A stretch of DNA of 64,000 nucleotides from Pseudaquabacterium pictum. GTDB taxonomy: Bacteria > Pseudomonadota > Gammaproteobacteria > Burkholderiales > Burkholderiaceae_C. The notes beneath the pieces are model-generated. The model made no database searches and was not told where the DNA came from. It was given only the letters and a program-made list of their open reading frames with translations. The position numbers were made by a program, and so were the translations under genes. Below are positions 1 to 8,419 of this stretch, in pieces. Location: positions 62,001 through 126,000 of the forward strand of contig NZ_BJCL01000004.1 in NCBI RefSeq assembly GCF_005403045.1, given 5' to 3'. How positions within the stretch are numbered: position 1 is the first letter of the stretch; each line of letters begins with the position of its first letter.

Positions 1-873
1 GAGGACGCGGTGGTGCGGGTGCTCGACCGCAGCCACCTGGCGCCGGGCGGCCAGGCGCTGACGTTGCAGTCACTGGGCTTCGCGCCCGCGCTGCGCGCAT
101 CGGTGCTGGCGCTGGCCCGCGCGCCGCACGGCATGCTGCTGGTCACCGGCCCCACCGGCAGCGGCAAGACCACCACGCTGTACGCCGCCATCACCGAGGT
201 GCACACCGGCCGCGAGAAGGTCATCACCATCGAGGACCCGGTGGAGTACCAGCTGGCCGGCGTGGTGCAGATCCCCGTCAACGACCGCAAGGGCCTGGGC
301 TTTGCCCGCGGCCTGCGCTCCATCCTGCGGCACGACCCCGACCGGGTGATGGTCGGCGAGATCCGCGACACCGAGACCGCGCAGATCGCGGTGCAGGCGG
401 CGTTGACCGGGCACCTGGTCTTCAGCACCGTGCATGCCAACAGCGCCTTTGATGTGATCGGCCGCTTCATGCACATGGGGCTGGACCTGTACAACGTGGT
501 CTCGGCGCTGAATGCGGTGCTGGCCCAGCGCCTGCTGCGCCAGGTGTGCGGCCAGTGTGCCGAGCCGGTGGCTGCCAGCGCCAGCGAACAGGCCGTGCTG
601 GGCAGCGACGATGGGGCCCCGCTGCAGCTGCGCCGCGGCCGCGGCTGCGCCCACTGCCACGGCAGCGGCTACCGCGGCCGCCAGGCCGTGGCCGAACTGC
701 TGCGCCTGGACGACGGCCTGCGCGACCTGATCGCCGGCCGCGCACCGCTGTCCGACATCAAGCAGGCCGCCCGGGCGCGTGGCCTGCAGACCCTGCGCGC
801 CGCCGCGCTGGCCGCGGTGCGCCAGGGCCACACCACGCTGGAGGAGGTGGACCGTGTGGTCGGCAGCGACTGA
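1..873 (+). CDS. GspE/PilB-type secretion ATPase, 3' part (5' end outside window)
   Basis: Cytoplasmic hexameric ATPase that powers pseudopilus or pilus assembly in type II secretion/type IV pilus-like machines. The reading frame is open from base 1, so the N-terminal domains lie upstream. Visible motifs are Walker A GPTGSGKT (bases 148-171), an Asp-box region around ITIEDPVEYQL, Walker B-like DPDRVMVGEIRD and the His box STVHAN. A four-cysteine zinc module follows (CGQC at about base 547, CAHC at about base 646). The zinc module is typical of GspE/MshE/PilB and absent from PilT retraction ATPases. The stop overlaps the next gene by 20 nt, which suggests translational coupling. Family assignment is secure; whether it is GspE or MshE by descent is not decided. 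Confidence 0.95.
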   Translation, partial: EDAVVRVLDRSHLAPGGQALTLQSLGFAPALRASVLALARAPHGMLLVTGPTGSGKTTTLYAAITEVHTGREKVITIEDPVEYQLAGVVQIPVNDRKGLGFARGLRSILRHDPDRVMVGEIRDTETAQIAVQAALTGHLVFSTVHANSAFDVIGRFMHMGLDLYNVVSALNAVLAQRLLRQVCGQCAEPVAASASEQAVLGSDDGAPLQLRRGRGCAHCHGSGYRGRQAVAELLRLDDGLRDLIAGRAPLSDIKQAARARGLQTLRAAALAAVRQGHTTLEEVDRVVGSD

Positions 874-1639
874 GCGCCCCGCCTGGGCCCGCCGTCTGGC
901 ACCGCCGCATGCGCTGTGGCTGGGCGCCGATGGCCTGTGGGACCACGGCCCCCAACCCGGCTGGCGCGCCCGCGCCATGGCACCGCAGCGCCATGCCGGC
1001 TTCGGCGCCTGGTGCCAGGCCCACCCGGGCCGGGCCTGCCAGCTGGCGCTGTCGGGCTGGCTGCTGCATGAGCTGCTGCTCGATGCCCAGCTGCCGCTGG
1101 CCGACGACGCCGCCCGCCTGGCCTATGCCCGCGGCCTGCTGCAGCACTACCACGGCGAGGCCGCGGCCCATTGGCCGCTGGCGGCCTGGCAGGCCGGTGG
1201 CCGCCACGGCATCAGCGCCCTGCATGGCGTTGCGCTGGATGCCCTGCAGGCCAGCGCCCGCCGGGCCGGCGTGGCGCTGCGGCGGGCCTGCCCGGCCTGG
1301 AGCCTGGCCCTGCCGCTGGTGCAGCAGCACCAGCCGGCGCTGGCCAGCGCGGCCAATGCCCGGCTGCTGGTGGTCGACGGCACGCTGGTCACCCAGATCG
1401 ACCTGGCCGGCGGCCGCCTGCAGCAGCTGCTGCAGCGGCGCCTGGCCAGCAACCAGCCGGCCGCGCTGGCGGCCCTGGTTGCAGGCTTGCCGCCGGTGGA
1501 CTGCAGCCTGGCCGTGGGCCATGGCCTGGCCGCGCCCTGGCCGGCGGGCCTGGCCGACCTGCCGGCGCTGGGCAACCTGGCAGGCGACGTGCCGCCGGCA
1601 CCCTGGCTGGCAGCCACCCCGCATCGGATGGCGGCATGA
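854..1639 (+). CDS. Hypothetical protein in the GspL/PilM position of the secretion operon
   Basis: A protein of about 261 residues starting at a GTG inside the end of the ATPase gene and ending with a 4-nt ATGA overlap with the next gene. I do not recognise a domain with certainty. By position (between the ATPase and PilN/PilO-like genes) it should be the cytoplasmic platform component equivalent to GspL-N, PilM or MshI. Those proteins have an actin-like fold, but no clear nucleotide-binding motif is visible here. There is no signal peptide or transmembrane segment, and the protein is rich in Ala, Leu, Gln and Trp. The function is inferred from gene order only. Confidence 0.75.
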   Translation: MWSAATERPAWARRLAPPHALWLGADGLWDHGPQPGWRARAMAPQRHAGFGAWCQAHPGRACQLALSGWLLHELLLDAQLPLADDAARLAYARGLLQHYHGEAAAHWPLAAWQAGGRHGISALHGVALDALQASARRAGVALRRACPAWSLALPLVQQHQPALASAANARLLVVDGTLVTQIDLAGGRLQQLLQRRLASNQPAALAALVAGLPPVDCSLAVGHGLAAPWPAGLADLPALGNLAGDVPPAPWLAATPHRMAA

Positions 1640-2184
1640 CTGCAGCACGCTGGCCCCGGCCCGACTTCCTTCGCCCGGCCGCCCGCGCCGGACGCCTGGC
1701 CTGGGCCTGGTGCGCCACCGGCCTGCTGGTGCTGGCGGCAGCCGGCCTGGAGGGCCAGACCGCCTGGGCCGAGCGGCAGCAGGCACTGCAGCGCCAGGCG
1801 CGCGCCGCACAGCAGCCCGCAGCCTCCGCCCGTGGCCCGGCCAGTGGCGATGCCACCCGGCGGAGCGCCGAGGCCACCCAGCGCGCCGCCGAAGCCGCCC
1901 GCTGGGCCGCCGGGCTGGCCCAGCCATGGCCCGCGGTGTGGGCCGCCAGCGAGACGGCCCCGGCCAGCGTGCAGTGGCTGCAGCTGGCCCATGGCCCGGG
2001 TGGCGGCCTGCGCCTGTCCGGTCTGGCCAGCGACCCAGCCGCCGCCCAGGCCGCGGCGCAGGCCCTGCATCAGCAGGCGCCGTGGCAGGGCGTGACACTG
2101 GCCAGCATCGAGCGCCTGCCGGAGGGCCAGCGCTTCGAGCTGGTGGCACGCTTGGCGGGCGACACCCGGAGGCCGGCGCCATGA
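1636..2184 (+). CDS. PilN/GspL-C-like inner-membrane protein
   Basis: A protein of 182 residues with a short basic cytoplasmic N-terminus, one transmembrane helix at about residues 21-40 and then an Ala/Gln/Arg-rich, probably coiled-coil periplasmic stretch. It ends in a small alpha/beta domain (about residues 110-175: a WLQLAHG strand, then a GLRLSGLA strand). This is the layout of PilN, MshI-C and the C-terminal domain of GspL. Those proteins dimerise with PilO/GspM and link the cytoplasmic ATPase to the secretin. It overlaps both neighbours by 4 nt (ATGA), so it is almost certainly co-translated with them. The call rests on topology and gene order. Confidence 0.75.
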   Translation: MTAARWPRPDFLRPAARAGRLAWAWCATGLLVLAAAGLEGQTAWAERQQALQRQARAAQQPAASARGPASGDATRRSAEATQRAAEAARWAAGLAQPWPAVWAASETAPASVQWLQLAHGPGGGLRLSGLASDPAAAQAAAQALHQQAPWQGVTLASIERLPEGQRFELVARLAGDTRRPAP

Positions 2185-3062
2185 CTGCGTGGCGCACGCA
2201 CCTGCCGGTACTGACCGGCAGCGCCGCCCTGCTGCTGGCCGCCTGGCTGGCGGTGGTGGCCACGCCGCGCTGGCGGGCCGAGGCCACGCAGGCCATGCAG
2301 ACGCAGCGCCAGGCAGTGCGTGCGACGGCTGGCGCACCACCACCGGCCGATGCCCGGCTGGTGCAGGCGCTGCCCAGGTCAGACGCCAGCGCCGCCCGCA
2401 TCCAGGCGCTGGTGGCCGCCGCCCAGGCCCACGGCATCCGGCTCGACAACCTGCGCCAGAGCCCACCGCTGCGCCTGGGCCAGGGCGCCGGCCAGCTGGC
2501 CGCCGAGCGGGTGCCGCTGCAGCTGAGCGGCCATGCCAGCTACAGCGCCTGGCGGCAGTTCGTCGCCGACGCACTGCAGCAGGATGACGCCCTGCTGCTG
2601 GACGACCTGCGCCTGCACCGCAGCGGCCCCACCGAGCCGCTGCTGGCCGGCACGCTGCAATGGGCCCTGCTGCAGCAGTTGCCCGGCGCCGCTGCGGCGC
2701 CCACCGCCGCTCCCCTGCCCACCCGCCCGGCCGACTGGCCCGCTGCCCCGGCCACCGCGCTGGCCGCCTGGCAGCCGCCCGCGGCCAAGCCGGTGCTGAC
2801 CGCCGCAGCCCCGCAGGCCGCCGCACCCAGCGCGCCGCCGGCACCGCCCTTCCCCTACCGCTGGATCGGCCAGCTCGACGATGGCGGCCCGCCCCAAGCG
2901 CTGCTGGCCAGCGCCCAGCGCAGCGTGGCCGTTCGCCTGGGCGACACGCTGGACGGCCGCTGGCGGCTGCTGCGCGGCGCCGATGGCCGGCTGCTGGCCC
3001 AGGCCCTGCCCGACGGCACCCCGCTCCCGGTGCCTGGCGCGCCGGCTGCTGCCCTGCCCTGA
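2181..3062 (+). CDS. PilO/GspM-like protein with C-terminal GspC/PilP-like domain
   Basis: A protein of 293 residues. One transmembrane helix (about residues 10-27) is followed by a PilO/MshJ-like periplasmic ferredoxin-type domain (about residues 65-165, with HGIRLDNLRQ and VPLQLSGHASYSAW). A Pro/Ala-rich linker (about 170-225) leads to a small C-terminal domain starting at about residue 228 (FPYRWIGQLDDGG) with a VRLGDTLDGRWRLLR segment. That ending resembles the beta-domain of PilP, MshK or GspC, which docks on the secretin. The two roles thus appear joined in one chain. It starts with an ATGA overlap and stops 23 nt before the secretin gene. Domain calls are by eye. Confidence 0.75.
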   Translation: MTAWRTHLPVLTGSAALLLAAWLAVVATPRWRAEATQAMQTQRQAVRATAGAPPPADARLVQALPRSDASAARIQALVAAAQAHGIRLDNLRQSPPLRLGQGAGQLAAERVPLQLSGHASYSAWRQFVADALQQDDALLLDDLRLHRSGPTEPLLAGTLQWALLQQLPGAAAAPTAAPLPTRPADWPAAPATALAAWQPPAAKPVLTAAAPQAAAPSAPPAPPFPYRWIGQLDDGGPPQALLASAQRSVAVRLGDTLDGRWRLLRGADGRLLAQALPDGTPLPVPGAPAAALP

Positions 3063-3085
3063 AACCGCCTCCGCGCCCCTGACAC

Positions 3086-5062
3086 GTGACGACCCGAGCA
3101 TTCGCCTTCCCACCCGCCAGCCCAGCCGTGCGCTGTGCAGCCGCCCTGCTGCTGGCCGCCGCCCTGGTCGGCTGCGCCAGCACGCCGGTGGACGATGCCG
3201 AGCGCCAGGCGCGCAGCCAGCGCGCCGAGGCCGCCCTGACCGCCCGCTTGGCTGCGCTGGACGCGCTGCATGCCCAGTCCCGCGCCAACCTGCAGCGCCA
3301 GGCCGAGGAGGCGCAGGCCCGTGCTGCCGCCGCCGCAGCGGCCACCACACCACCGCCACCCCCGCTGCCTGCCGCGCTGTCGGCCGCCTTCCAGAAGCCG
3401 GTGGGGCTGGAGTTCCGCGAAGCCACGCTGCGCCAGGTGTTCGAATCCCTGGCGCGCAGCAGCGGCGTCAACTTCGTCTTCGACAAGGACGTGCGTGGCG
3501 ACGCCAAGGTCACCGTGTTCCTGCGCCAGGTGTCGCTGGACGAGGCGCTGCGGGTGATCCTGGCCACCCAGCAGCTCGACCGCAAGCTGCTCAACGACAG
3601 CACGGTGCTGGTCTACCCCAACACCACCGCCAAGCAGCGTGAGCACCAGGAGCTGGTGACCCGCACCCTGTACCTGGCCAATGCCGATGTGCGGCAGGTG
3701 CTGACCCTGGTGCGCACCATGGCCAAGACCCGCGACCTGCATGCCGACGAGCGGCTGAACCTGCTGGTGGTGCGCGACACGCCCGAGGTGGTGCGCCAGG
3801 TGGAACGCCTGGTGGCCACGTTGGATCTGCCCGAGCCCGAGGTGATGCTGGCGGTGGAGGTGATGGAGGTGGCCAGCAGCCGGCTCGACCAGCTGGGGCT
3901 GAACTGGCCCAGCACGGTGCAGTACGGCATCACCAACGCCACGGGCCAGATCGAGCTGGGCCAGCGCGGCAGCTTCACAGCCAGCATCGCCAACCCGGCG
4001 CTGCTGGCCACGCTGCGCGGCGACAGCGGCAGCACCAATTTGCTGGCCAACCCCAGCATCCGCGCCCGCAACCGCGAGAAGGCCAAGGTGCAGATCGGCG
4101 ACAAGCTGCCGGTGTTCACCACCACCTCCACCGCCAACGTGGGCGTGTCCACCTCGGTCAGCTACCTGGACGTGGGGCTGAAGCTGGAGGTCGAACCCAC
4201 CGTGCAGCTCGATGGCGACGTCACCATCAAGGTGGCGCTGGAGGTGAGCAACCTGCTGCGTGAGGTGAGCGGCCCGGCGGGTGCGCTGGCCTACCAGGTG
4301 GGCACGCGCAGCAGCAGCACCACGCTGCGGCTGAAGGACGGCGAGACCCAGGTGCTGGCTGGCCTGATCAACGACGAGGACCGCCAGCGTGCCGTGGGCG
4401 TGCCAGGCCTGAGTGCGGCCCCGGTGGTGGGCAAGCTGTTTGGCACCCAGAGCGACACCCGCAACAAGACCGAGGTGGTGATGCTGATCACCCCGCGCAT
4501 CCTGCGCCAGGTGACACCACTGCCCGTGGCGCTGGCCACCACCGGCTCGGGCACCGACAGCCAGCCGGGCGCGCAGCCGCTGCGCCTGGGCAGCAGCGGC
4601 GCGGCGCGTGTGGCGGCCGGCAGCGGTGGGCGCGGCGCCACGCCGCGGCAGACCGAGCCGTCCGACAGCGATGCCGTGGCCGCCACCGCCGCCGCCGGCC
4701 CGCGCCTGCTCTTGTCGGCCGCCAGCCAGGCGCGGGTGGGCGAGACGGTGGCCGTCACGCTGCGCAACGACAGCCCGCTGCAGGCCGGCGGCACCCTGGT
4801 GTTCGACCCCGCCAGCCTGCAGCCGGCCTCCGGCGGCAGCGATGCCGGCAGCGGCCGCGTGGCCTTCTCGCTGACGCCGCGCGGCGAGCTGGTGGCGGTG
4901 TTCCGGGTGCTGGCGCCGGCCGCCGGCCAGCAGCTGGCGGTGCAGTTGGGCGGGCTGCGCGCCAGCACCGCCGATGGCGCCACCGCCAGCCTGGCTGTCG
5001 AGGGCACGGTGCAGATCGACGTGCCTGCGGCCGACCAGCCACGCAGCGGAACCGCACCATGA
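3086..5062 (+). CDS. Secretin lipoprotein (GspD/MshL-like) with C-terminal cohesin-like domain
   Basis: Outer-membrane secretin of 658 residues, starting at GTG. A signal peptide ends in a lipobox (LVGCAS, Cys near residue 30). A short coiled coil follows, then an STN-like domain (FREATLRQVFESLARSSGVNFVFDKDV), an N-type ring-building domain (LANADVRQVLTLVRTM) and the secretin core at about residues 265-475. The core has the diagnostic VQIGDKLPVF, DVGLKLEVEPTV and TEVVMLITPRIL segments. After a low-complexity linker, residues from about 545 to the end form a beta-rich segment (ARVGETVAVTLRNDSPLQAG, LVFDPASLQ, LVAVFRVLA) typical of cohesin-type domains. The stop overlaps the first pseudopilin by 4 nt. 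The secretin call is certain; the cohesin tail is likely. Confidence 0.93.
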   Translation: MTTRAFAFPPASPAVRCAAALLLAAALVGCASTPVDDAERQARSQRAEAALTARLAALDALHAQSRANLQRQAEEAQARAAAAAAATTPPPPPLPAALSAAFQKPVGLEFREATLRQVFESLARSSGVNFVFDKDVRGDAKVTVFLRQVSLDEALRVILATQQLDRKLLNDSTVLVYPNTTAKQREHQELVTRTLYLANADVRQVLTLVRTMAKTRDLHADERLNLLVVRDTPEVVRQVERLVATLDLPEPEVMLAVEVMEVASSRLDQLGLNWPSTVQYGITNATGQIELGQRGSFTASIANPALLATLRGDSGSTNLLANPSIRARNREKAKVQIGDKLPVFTTTSTANVGVSTSVSYLDVGLKLEVEPTVQLDGDVTIKVALEVSNLLREVSGPAGALAYQVGTRSSSTTLRLKDGETQVLAGLINDEDRQRAVGVPGLSAAPVVGKLFGTQSDTRNKTEVVMLITPRILRQVTPLPVALATTGSGTDSQPGAQPLRLGSSGAARVAAGSGGRGATPRQTEPSDSDAVAATAAAGPRLLLSAASQARVGETVAVTLRNDSPLQAGGTLVFDPASLQPASGGSDAGSGRVAFSLTPRGELVAVFRVLAPAAGQQLAVQLGGLRASTADGATASLAVEGTVQIDVPAADQPRSGTAP

Positions 5063-5553
5063 CCAGCCGGGCCAACCGGCGGGGCTTCACGCTGATCGAG
5101 ATGGTGGTGGTGCTGGGCATCGTCGCCATCCTGGCGGCCACCGCGCTGCCGCTGCAGGAGCTGGCGCTGCGGCGCAGCCAGGAGCAGGCCCTGCGCGAGG
5201 CCCTGCGCAGCCTGCGCGGCGCGCTGGACGCCCACCGCCTGGCGGTGGAGGCCAAGCGCATCGCCCCGGGGCCCGACGGCTCGCCCTGGCCGGCCAGCCT
5301 GCAGGTGCTGGTGCAGGGCGTGCCGCTGCTCGATGGCGACGGCCAGCCACAGACCAACGGAAGCCGGCTGTACCTGCTGCGCCAGCTGCCGCGCGACCCG
5401 TTCGCCGATGCCGCGCTGCCGGCCGCCGACACCTGGGCGCTGCGTGCCAGCGACACCCCGCCCGACGCGCCGGCACCCGGCCGCGATGTCTTCGACGTGC
5501 GCTCGCGCAGCAAGCGCAGCGCCCTGGATGGCAGCCGCTATGCGCAGTGGTGA
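5059..5553 (+). CDS. Type II secretion pseudopilin (GspG-like)
   Basis: A protein of 164 residues with a class III prepilin signal: a short basic leader SRANRRG, cleaved before FTLIEMVVVLGIVAILAATALP. Glu5 of the mature N-terminus is present. The globular domain carries the GspG-type features LYLLRQLPRDPF and a C-terminal VFDVRSRSKRSALDGSRYAQW. A GspO/PilD prepilin peptidase, not in this window, would process it. It starts in an ATGA overlap with the secretin and overlaps the next pseudopilin by 14 nt. It resembles the following gene closely at both ends, suggesting tandem duplication. Confidence 0.92.
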   Translation: MTSRANRRGFTLIEMVVVLGIVAILAATALPLQELALRRSQEQALREALRSLRGALDAHRLAVEAKRIAPGPDGSPWPASLQVLVQGVPLLDGDGQPQTNGSRLYLLRQLPRDPFADAALPAADTWALRASDTPPDAPAPGRDVFDVRSRSKRSALDGSRYAQW

Positions 5554-5929
5554 GCACGCCCGCGGCTTCACGCTGATCGAGCTGATCGTGGTGATGGCTA
5601 TCGTCGCGCTGCTGGTGTCCATCGCCGCACCGCGCTACCTGCAGAGCCTGGACCGCGCCCGCGAGGCCAGCCTGCGCAGCAGCCTGCAGGTGCTGCGCCA
5701 TGCCATCGACCAGTTCGCCGCCGACCGCGGCCGCTACCCCGACAGCCTGGACGAGCTGGTGCAGGCGCGCTACCTGCGCGCCCTGCCCGAGGAGCCGATC
5801 AGCGGCCAGCGCGACCGCTGGGTGACGCTGAGCCCGGCACCCGACAGCACCGTGCCGGGCCAGGTGTGGGATGTGCGCAGCGGCGCCGCCGGCCGCGCCC
5901 GCGACGGGAGCCTCTATGCCGATTGGTGA
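5540..5929 (+). CDS. Type II secretion pseudopilin (GspG-like), second copy
   Basis: A protein of 129 residues. The ATG at 5540 lies inside the preceding gene and gives a 7-residue leader followed by GFTLIELIVVMAIVALLVSIAAP, a canonical prepilin N-terminus with Glu5. The body has DRGRYPDSLDELVQARYLRALPEEPI and ends VWDVRSGAAGRARDGSLYADW, the classic GspG/major pseudopilin C-terminal pattern. It is the shortest and most canonical of the three and is probably the major pseudopilin. The 14-nt overlaps on both sides indicate strict co-translation. Confidence 0.92.
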   Translation: MRSGEHARGFTLIELIVVMAIVALLVSIAAPRYLQSLDRAREASLRSSLQVLRHAIDQFAADRGRYPDSLDELVQARYLRALPEEPISGQRDRWVTLSPAPDSTVPGQVWDVRSGAAGRARDGSLYADW

Positions 5930-6461
5930 GCGTCCAGGCCGCAGTGCCCAGCGCGGCTTCACCTACCTGCTGCTGCTGTTCATCGTGGCAGCCAGCGGGG
6001 TGGCCGCGGCCACGCTGGGCACCCGCTGGCAGACCCAGGCCCAGCGCGAGCGCGAGGCCGAGCTGCTGTTCCGCGGCCTGCAGATCCGCCAGGCCCTGCA
6101 GCAGTACCACGACCAGAGCCCCGACGGCCAGCCCCGGCGCCCGCAACAGCTGCAGGACCTGCTGGTCGACGCGCGCGGCGGGCCGGTGCGCCACCCGCTG
6201 CGCCAGCTCTATGCCGACCCCTTCACCGGCCAGGCCGACTGGGTGCTGCTGCGCGATGCCGACGGCGGCATCGTCGGCCTGCACAGCCGCGCCAGCGTGC
6301 CGTTGCTGCGCCGCCAGGGCCTGCCCCCCGGCGTGGAGGGCGGCAGCACGGCCACCACGGTCGACCAGTGGCAGTTCCTGGCCGGCCCGGCCAGCGCCCC
6401 TGCCCTCACCCAACCAGCCGATGCCCAGGCCGCGGCTTCCGCCGGCGGCACGCCACCATGA
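5916..6461 (+). CDS. Pseudopilin-like protein, third of the set
   Basis: A protein of 181 residues beginning with MPIGERPGRSAQRGFTYLLL, then a hydrophobic helix (LLFIVAASGVAAATLGTRW). It looks like a prepilin, but the +5 position is Leu-rich and lacks the usual Glu, as in some minor pseudopilins (GspK-type) and in this family of 'PulG-like' proteins. A helix of REREAELLFRGLQIRQALQQYHD type is followed by RRPQQLQDLLVDARGG and DPFTGQADWVLLRDADGGIVGLHS. The C-terminus is Ala/Pro-rich. It starts 14 nt inside the preceding gene and overlaps epsA by 4 nt. Confidence 0.85.
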   Translation: MPIGERPGRSAQRGFTYLLLLFIVAASGVAAATLGTRWQTQAQREREAELLFRGLQIRQALQQYHDQSPDGQPRRPQQLQDLLVDARGGPVRHPLRQLYADPFTGQADWVLLRDADGGIVGLHSRASVPLLRRQGLPPGVEGGSTATTVDQWQFLAGPASAPALTQPADAQAAASAGGTPP

Positions 6462-7342
6462 CCCCCTCCCCCGACCACCTGCCCCTGCCGCGGCCGCAAC
6501 CGGTGCCGCTGCTGCTGTCCACCGACCAGGCCCAGAGCCTGGTGCGGCTGATGGAGGCCGCGCCCGCGGTGCACCGCCGCTACCAGTTCTTCGTCTGGGC
6601 CCAGAGCCATGTGCAGCCGCTGGTGCCGCACCAGCTGCTGGTCTGCGGCCACTACCAGCGCCAGCGCCGCGGCGTGGTGTTCGACACCTTCCACAGCGTG
6701 GTGCTGTCAGGCGCGTTGCTGGCGGCGCTGAACGATGCCGAGGGTGCGCTGATGCGCGCCATCAGCCAGGCCTGGGTGGACGGCCGCGGCCACCCGCTGC
6801 GCCTGGCGCTGGCCGGGCTGCCGGCCGCGGCCCGGCCGGCCGCCGAGCTGATGGCCCGCGAGCTGGGCACCGCCGGCCTGCTGGTGCACGGCGTGGCGCG
6901 GCCGCAGCGGCCGGCCGACATCGAGAGCCTGTTCATCTTCGGCACCACCGGCAGCCCGCCCGCTGCCGCCGACACCCGGCTGCAGGCCTGCCTGGACCTG
7001 CTGCTGCCGCAACTGCACCGCACCTGGCAGCGGGTGGTGGGCACCGAGAGCGATCTGCTGCGCCCCGGCCTGCCGTCCGCCGAACGCCCGCCCGCCACCC
7101 GCCCGGCCGAGCTGCCTGCGCGCAGCGCGGTCACGCCGCGCGAGTGCCAGATCCTGGCCTGGGTGCGCGAGGGCAAGAGCAACCAGCAGATTGCCGACGC
7201 GCTGGCCATCAGCCCGCTGACCGTCAAGAACCATGTGCAGAAGATCCTGCGCAAGCTGCAGGCCAGCAACCGCGCCCAGGCCGTGGCCATTGCCATGGAC
7301 CTGGGCCTGCTGGGTGATGCCGGCAGCCGCGGCATCGCCTGA
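6458..7342 (+). CDS. epsA: LuxR-family regulator EpsA (XrtB/PEP-CTERM-associated type)
   Basis: A protein of 294 residues. The N-terminal part (TDQAQSLVRLMEAAPAVHRR, YQFFVWAQSHVQPLVPHQLL, RGVVFDTFHS) matches the EpsA-type regulator family that accompanies exosortase/PEP-CTERM exopolysaccharide loci. The C-terminus (from about residue 225) is a LuxR/NarL helix-turn-helix: VTPRECQILAWVREGKSNQQ then IADALAISPLTVKNHVQKIL. The ATG overlaps the stop of the last pseudopilin gene by 4 nt, so the regulator is made with the secretion operon and may control it or the PEP-CTERM genes downstream. No exosortase or polysaccharide gene is in the window. Confidence 0.85.
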   Translation: MTPSPDHLPLPRPQPVPLLLSTDQAQSLVRLMEAAPAVHRRYQFFVWAQSHVQPLVPHQLLVCGHYQRQRRGVVFDTFHSVVLSGALLAALNDAEGALMRAISQAWVDGRGHPLRLALAGLPAAARPAAELMARELGTAGLLVHGVARPQRPADIESLFIFGTTGSPPAAADTRLQACLDLLLPQLHRTWQRVVGTESDLLRPGLPSAERPPATRPAELPARSAVTPRECQILAWVREGKSNQQIADALAISPLTVKNHVQKILRKLQASNRAQAVAIAMDLGLLGDAGSRGIA

Positions 7343-7396
7343 CCCGCGGCACCCCCCAACCCCTTCAACCAACCGCCCGCCTGCCGGAGCCTCGCC

Positions 7397-8419
7397 ATGC
7401 CCGCCTTCCACACCCCGTCCATTCGCCGCCCCGCCGGCGCGCTGCTGTCCACCCTGGCCCTGTTGACCCTGGCCGCCTGCGGCGGTGGCGGTGGTGGCGG
7501 CGGCGATGCCGAGCCCGTGCCCGTGCCCGAGCAGCCACCAGCCGGCATCCCCGACAGTGCCACTGCGCAGTTCACCAGCAGCGCCGATGCCGCCGCGGCA
7601 CTGGCGCGCGATGTGGAGCAGCGCACCCGCGACCTGCAGCTGGGCAGCGGCCTGGCCCATGCCACCGCGCCGCAGGCGCCGTCGGCGGTGGGCGGGCCGG
7701 TGGCCGTCAGGTTGCGGATCGTGCCGGACGGCATGAAGCGCCCGTTGGCGGTGGAAGACCTCAGCGCCGAACTGTGCAGCCAGGGCACCGCCAGTGTCGA
7801 CGTGCCCGACGCGCTGCTGCAGCGCTTCGCCAACGACCCCAACGCCACGCTGCGCACCGGCGACAGCCTGTCCTTCAGCGCCAACGCCTGCGTGGTGCGC
7901 GGTGCGGTGGAGCTGGGCGACGATGTGGCGCTGGGCAACTTCGGCGTCGGCGACACCGTCAGCGGCAGCTTCCGGCTGGACGTGGAGGCACGCGATGCCA
8001 ACCAGGAACTGCTGCGCCTGACCTACACCGCCTTCCGCTGGCAGCCGGCCGGCCAGGCCGCCTACGACCCGCTGGACGCGGTGGTGCGCTTCGGCACCCA
8101 GGGCGGGCAGCAGGTGTTCGCGCTGGACCTGGCCGGTCGCCGCTTCCTGGATGCGCCGCAGGTGGTGGCCCAGGTCGACGGCAGCCGCATCGCCAACGGC
8201 CGCCTGCGCAGCGCGCTGCCGGCAGCCGCCGGCAGCGGCTACGGCGACTACCGCTTCACCGGCTGGCGCTACCTGCCGGGTAGCAGCCGGGCCAGCGCGG
8301 GCACGGTGGTGGTGACGGGCGGTGGCGTGCAGCAGGCCACCGTCACGCCCACGGCCGGCGGCTACCAGGTGCAGATCACCACCGCGGCAGGCACGCAAGC
8401 CTATGCCATTAGCCGCTGA
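7397..8419 (+). CDS. Hypothetical lipoprotein with Gly-rich linker
   Basis: A protein of 340 residues. The signal peptide ends in a lipobox (LTLAACGG) followed by a run of Gly, then a Pro/Val-rich spacer. The mature part looks beta-rich, with two cysteines (ELCSQGTASV and NACVVRGAVEL) that could pair. A C-terminal strand pattern (GYGDYRFTGWRYLPG, AGTVVVTGGGVQQATVTPTA) closes the protein. I recognise no family. It lies 54 nt after epsA and is followed by a 278-nt intergenic region, so it is probably the last gene of the secretion operon. An outer-membrane or surface role is inferred from the lipobox. Confidence 0.8.
   Translation: MPAFHTPSIRRPAGALLSTLALLTLAACGGGGGGGGDAEPVPVPEQPPAGIPDSATAQFTSSADAAAALARDVEQRTRDLQLGSGLAHATAPQAPSAVGGPVAVRLRIVPDGMKRPLAVEDLSAELCSQGTASVDVPDALLQRFANDPNATLRTGDSLSFSANACVVRGAVELGDDVALGNFGVGDTVSGSFRLDVEARDANQELLRLTYTAFRWQPAGQAAYDPLDAVVRFGTQGGQQVFALDLAGRRFLDAPQVVAQVDGSRIANGRLRSALPAAAGSGYGDYRFTGWRYLPGSSRASAGTVVVTGGGVQQATVTPTAGGYQVQITTAAGTQAYAISR

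Noticed and set aside
546-3062. A continuous + strand frame of 838 residues through the first four genes
   Set aside because: Only its last part (from 2181) has normal composition and matches the PilO-like gene; the earlier part is Pro/Arg/Ala-rich shadow of three other genes in a different frame.
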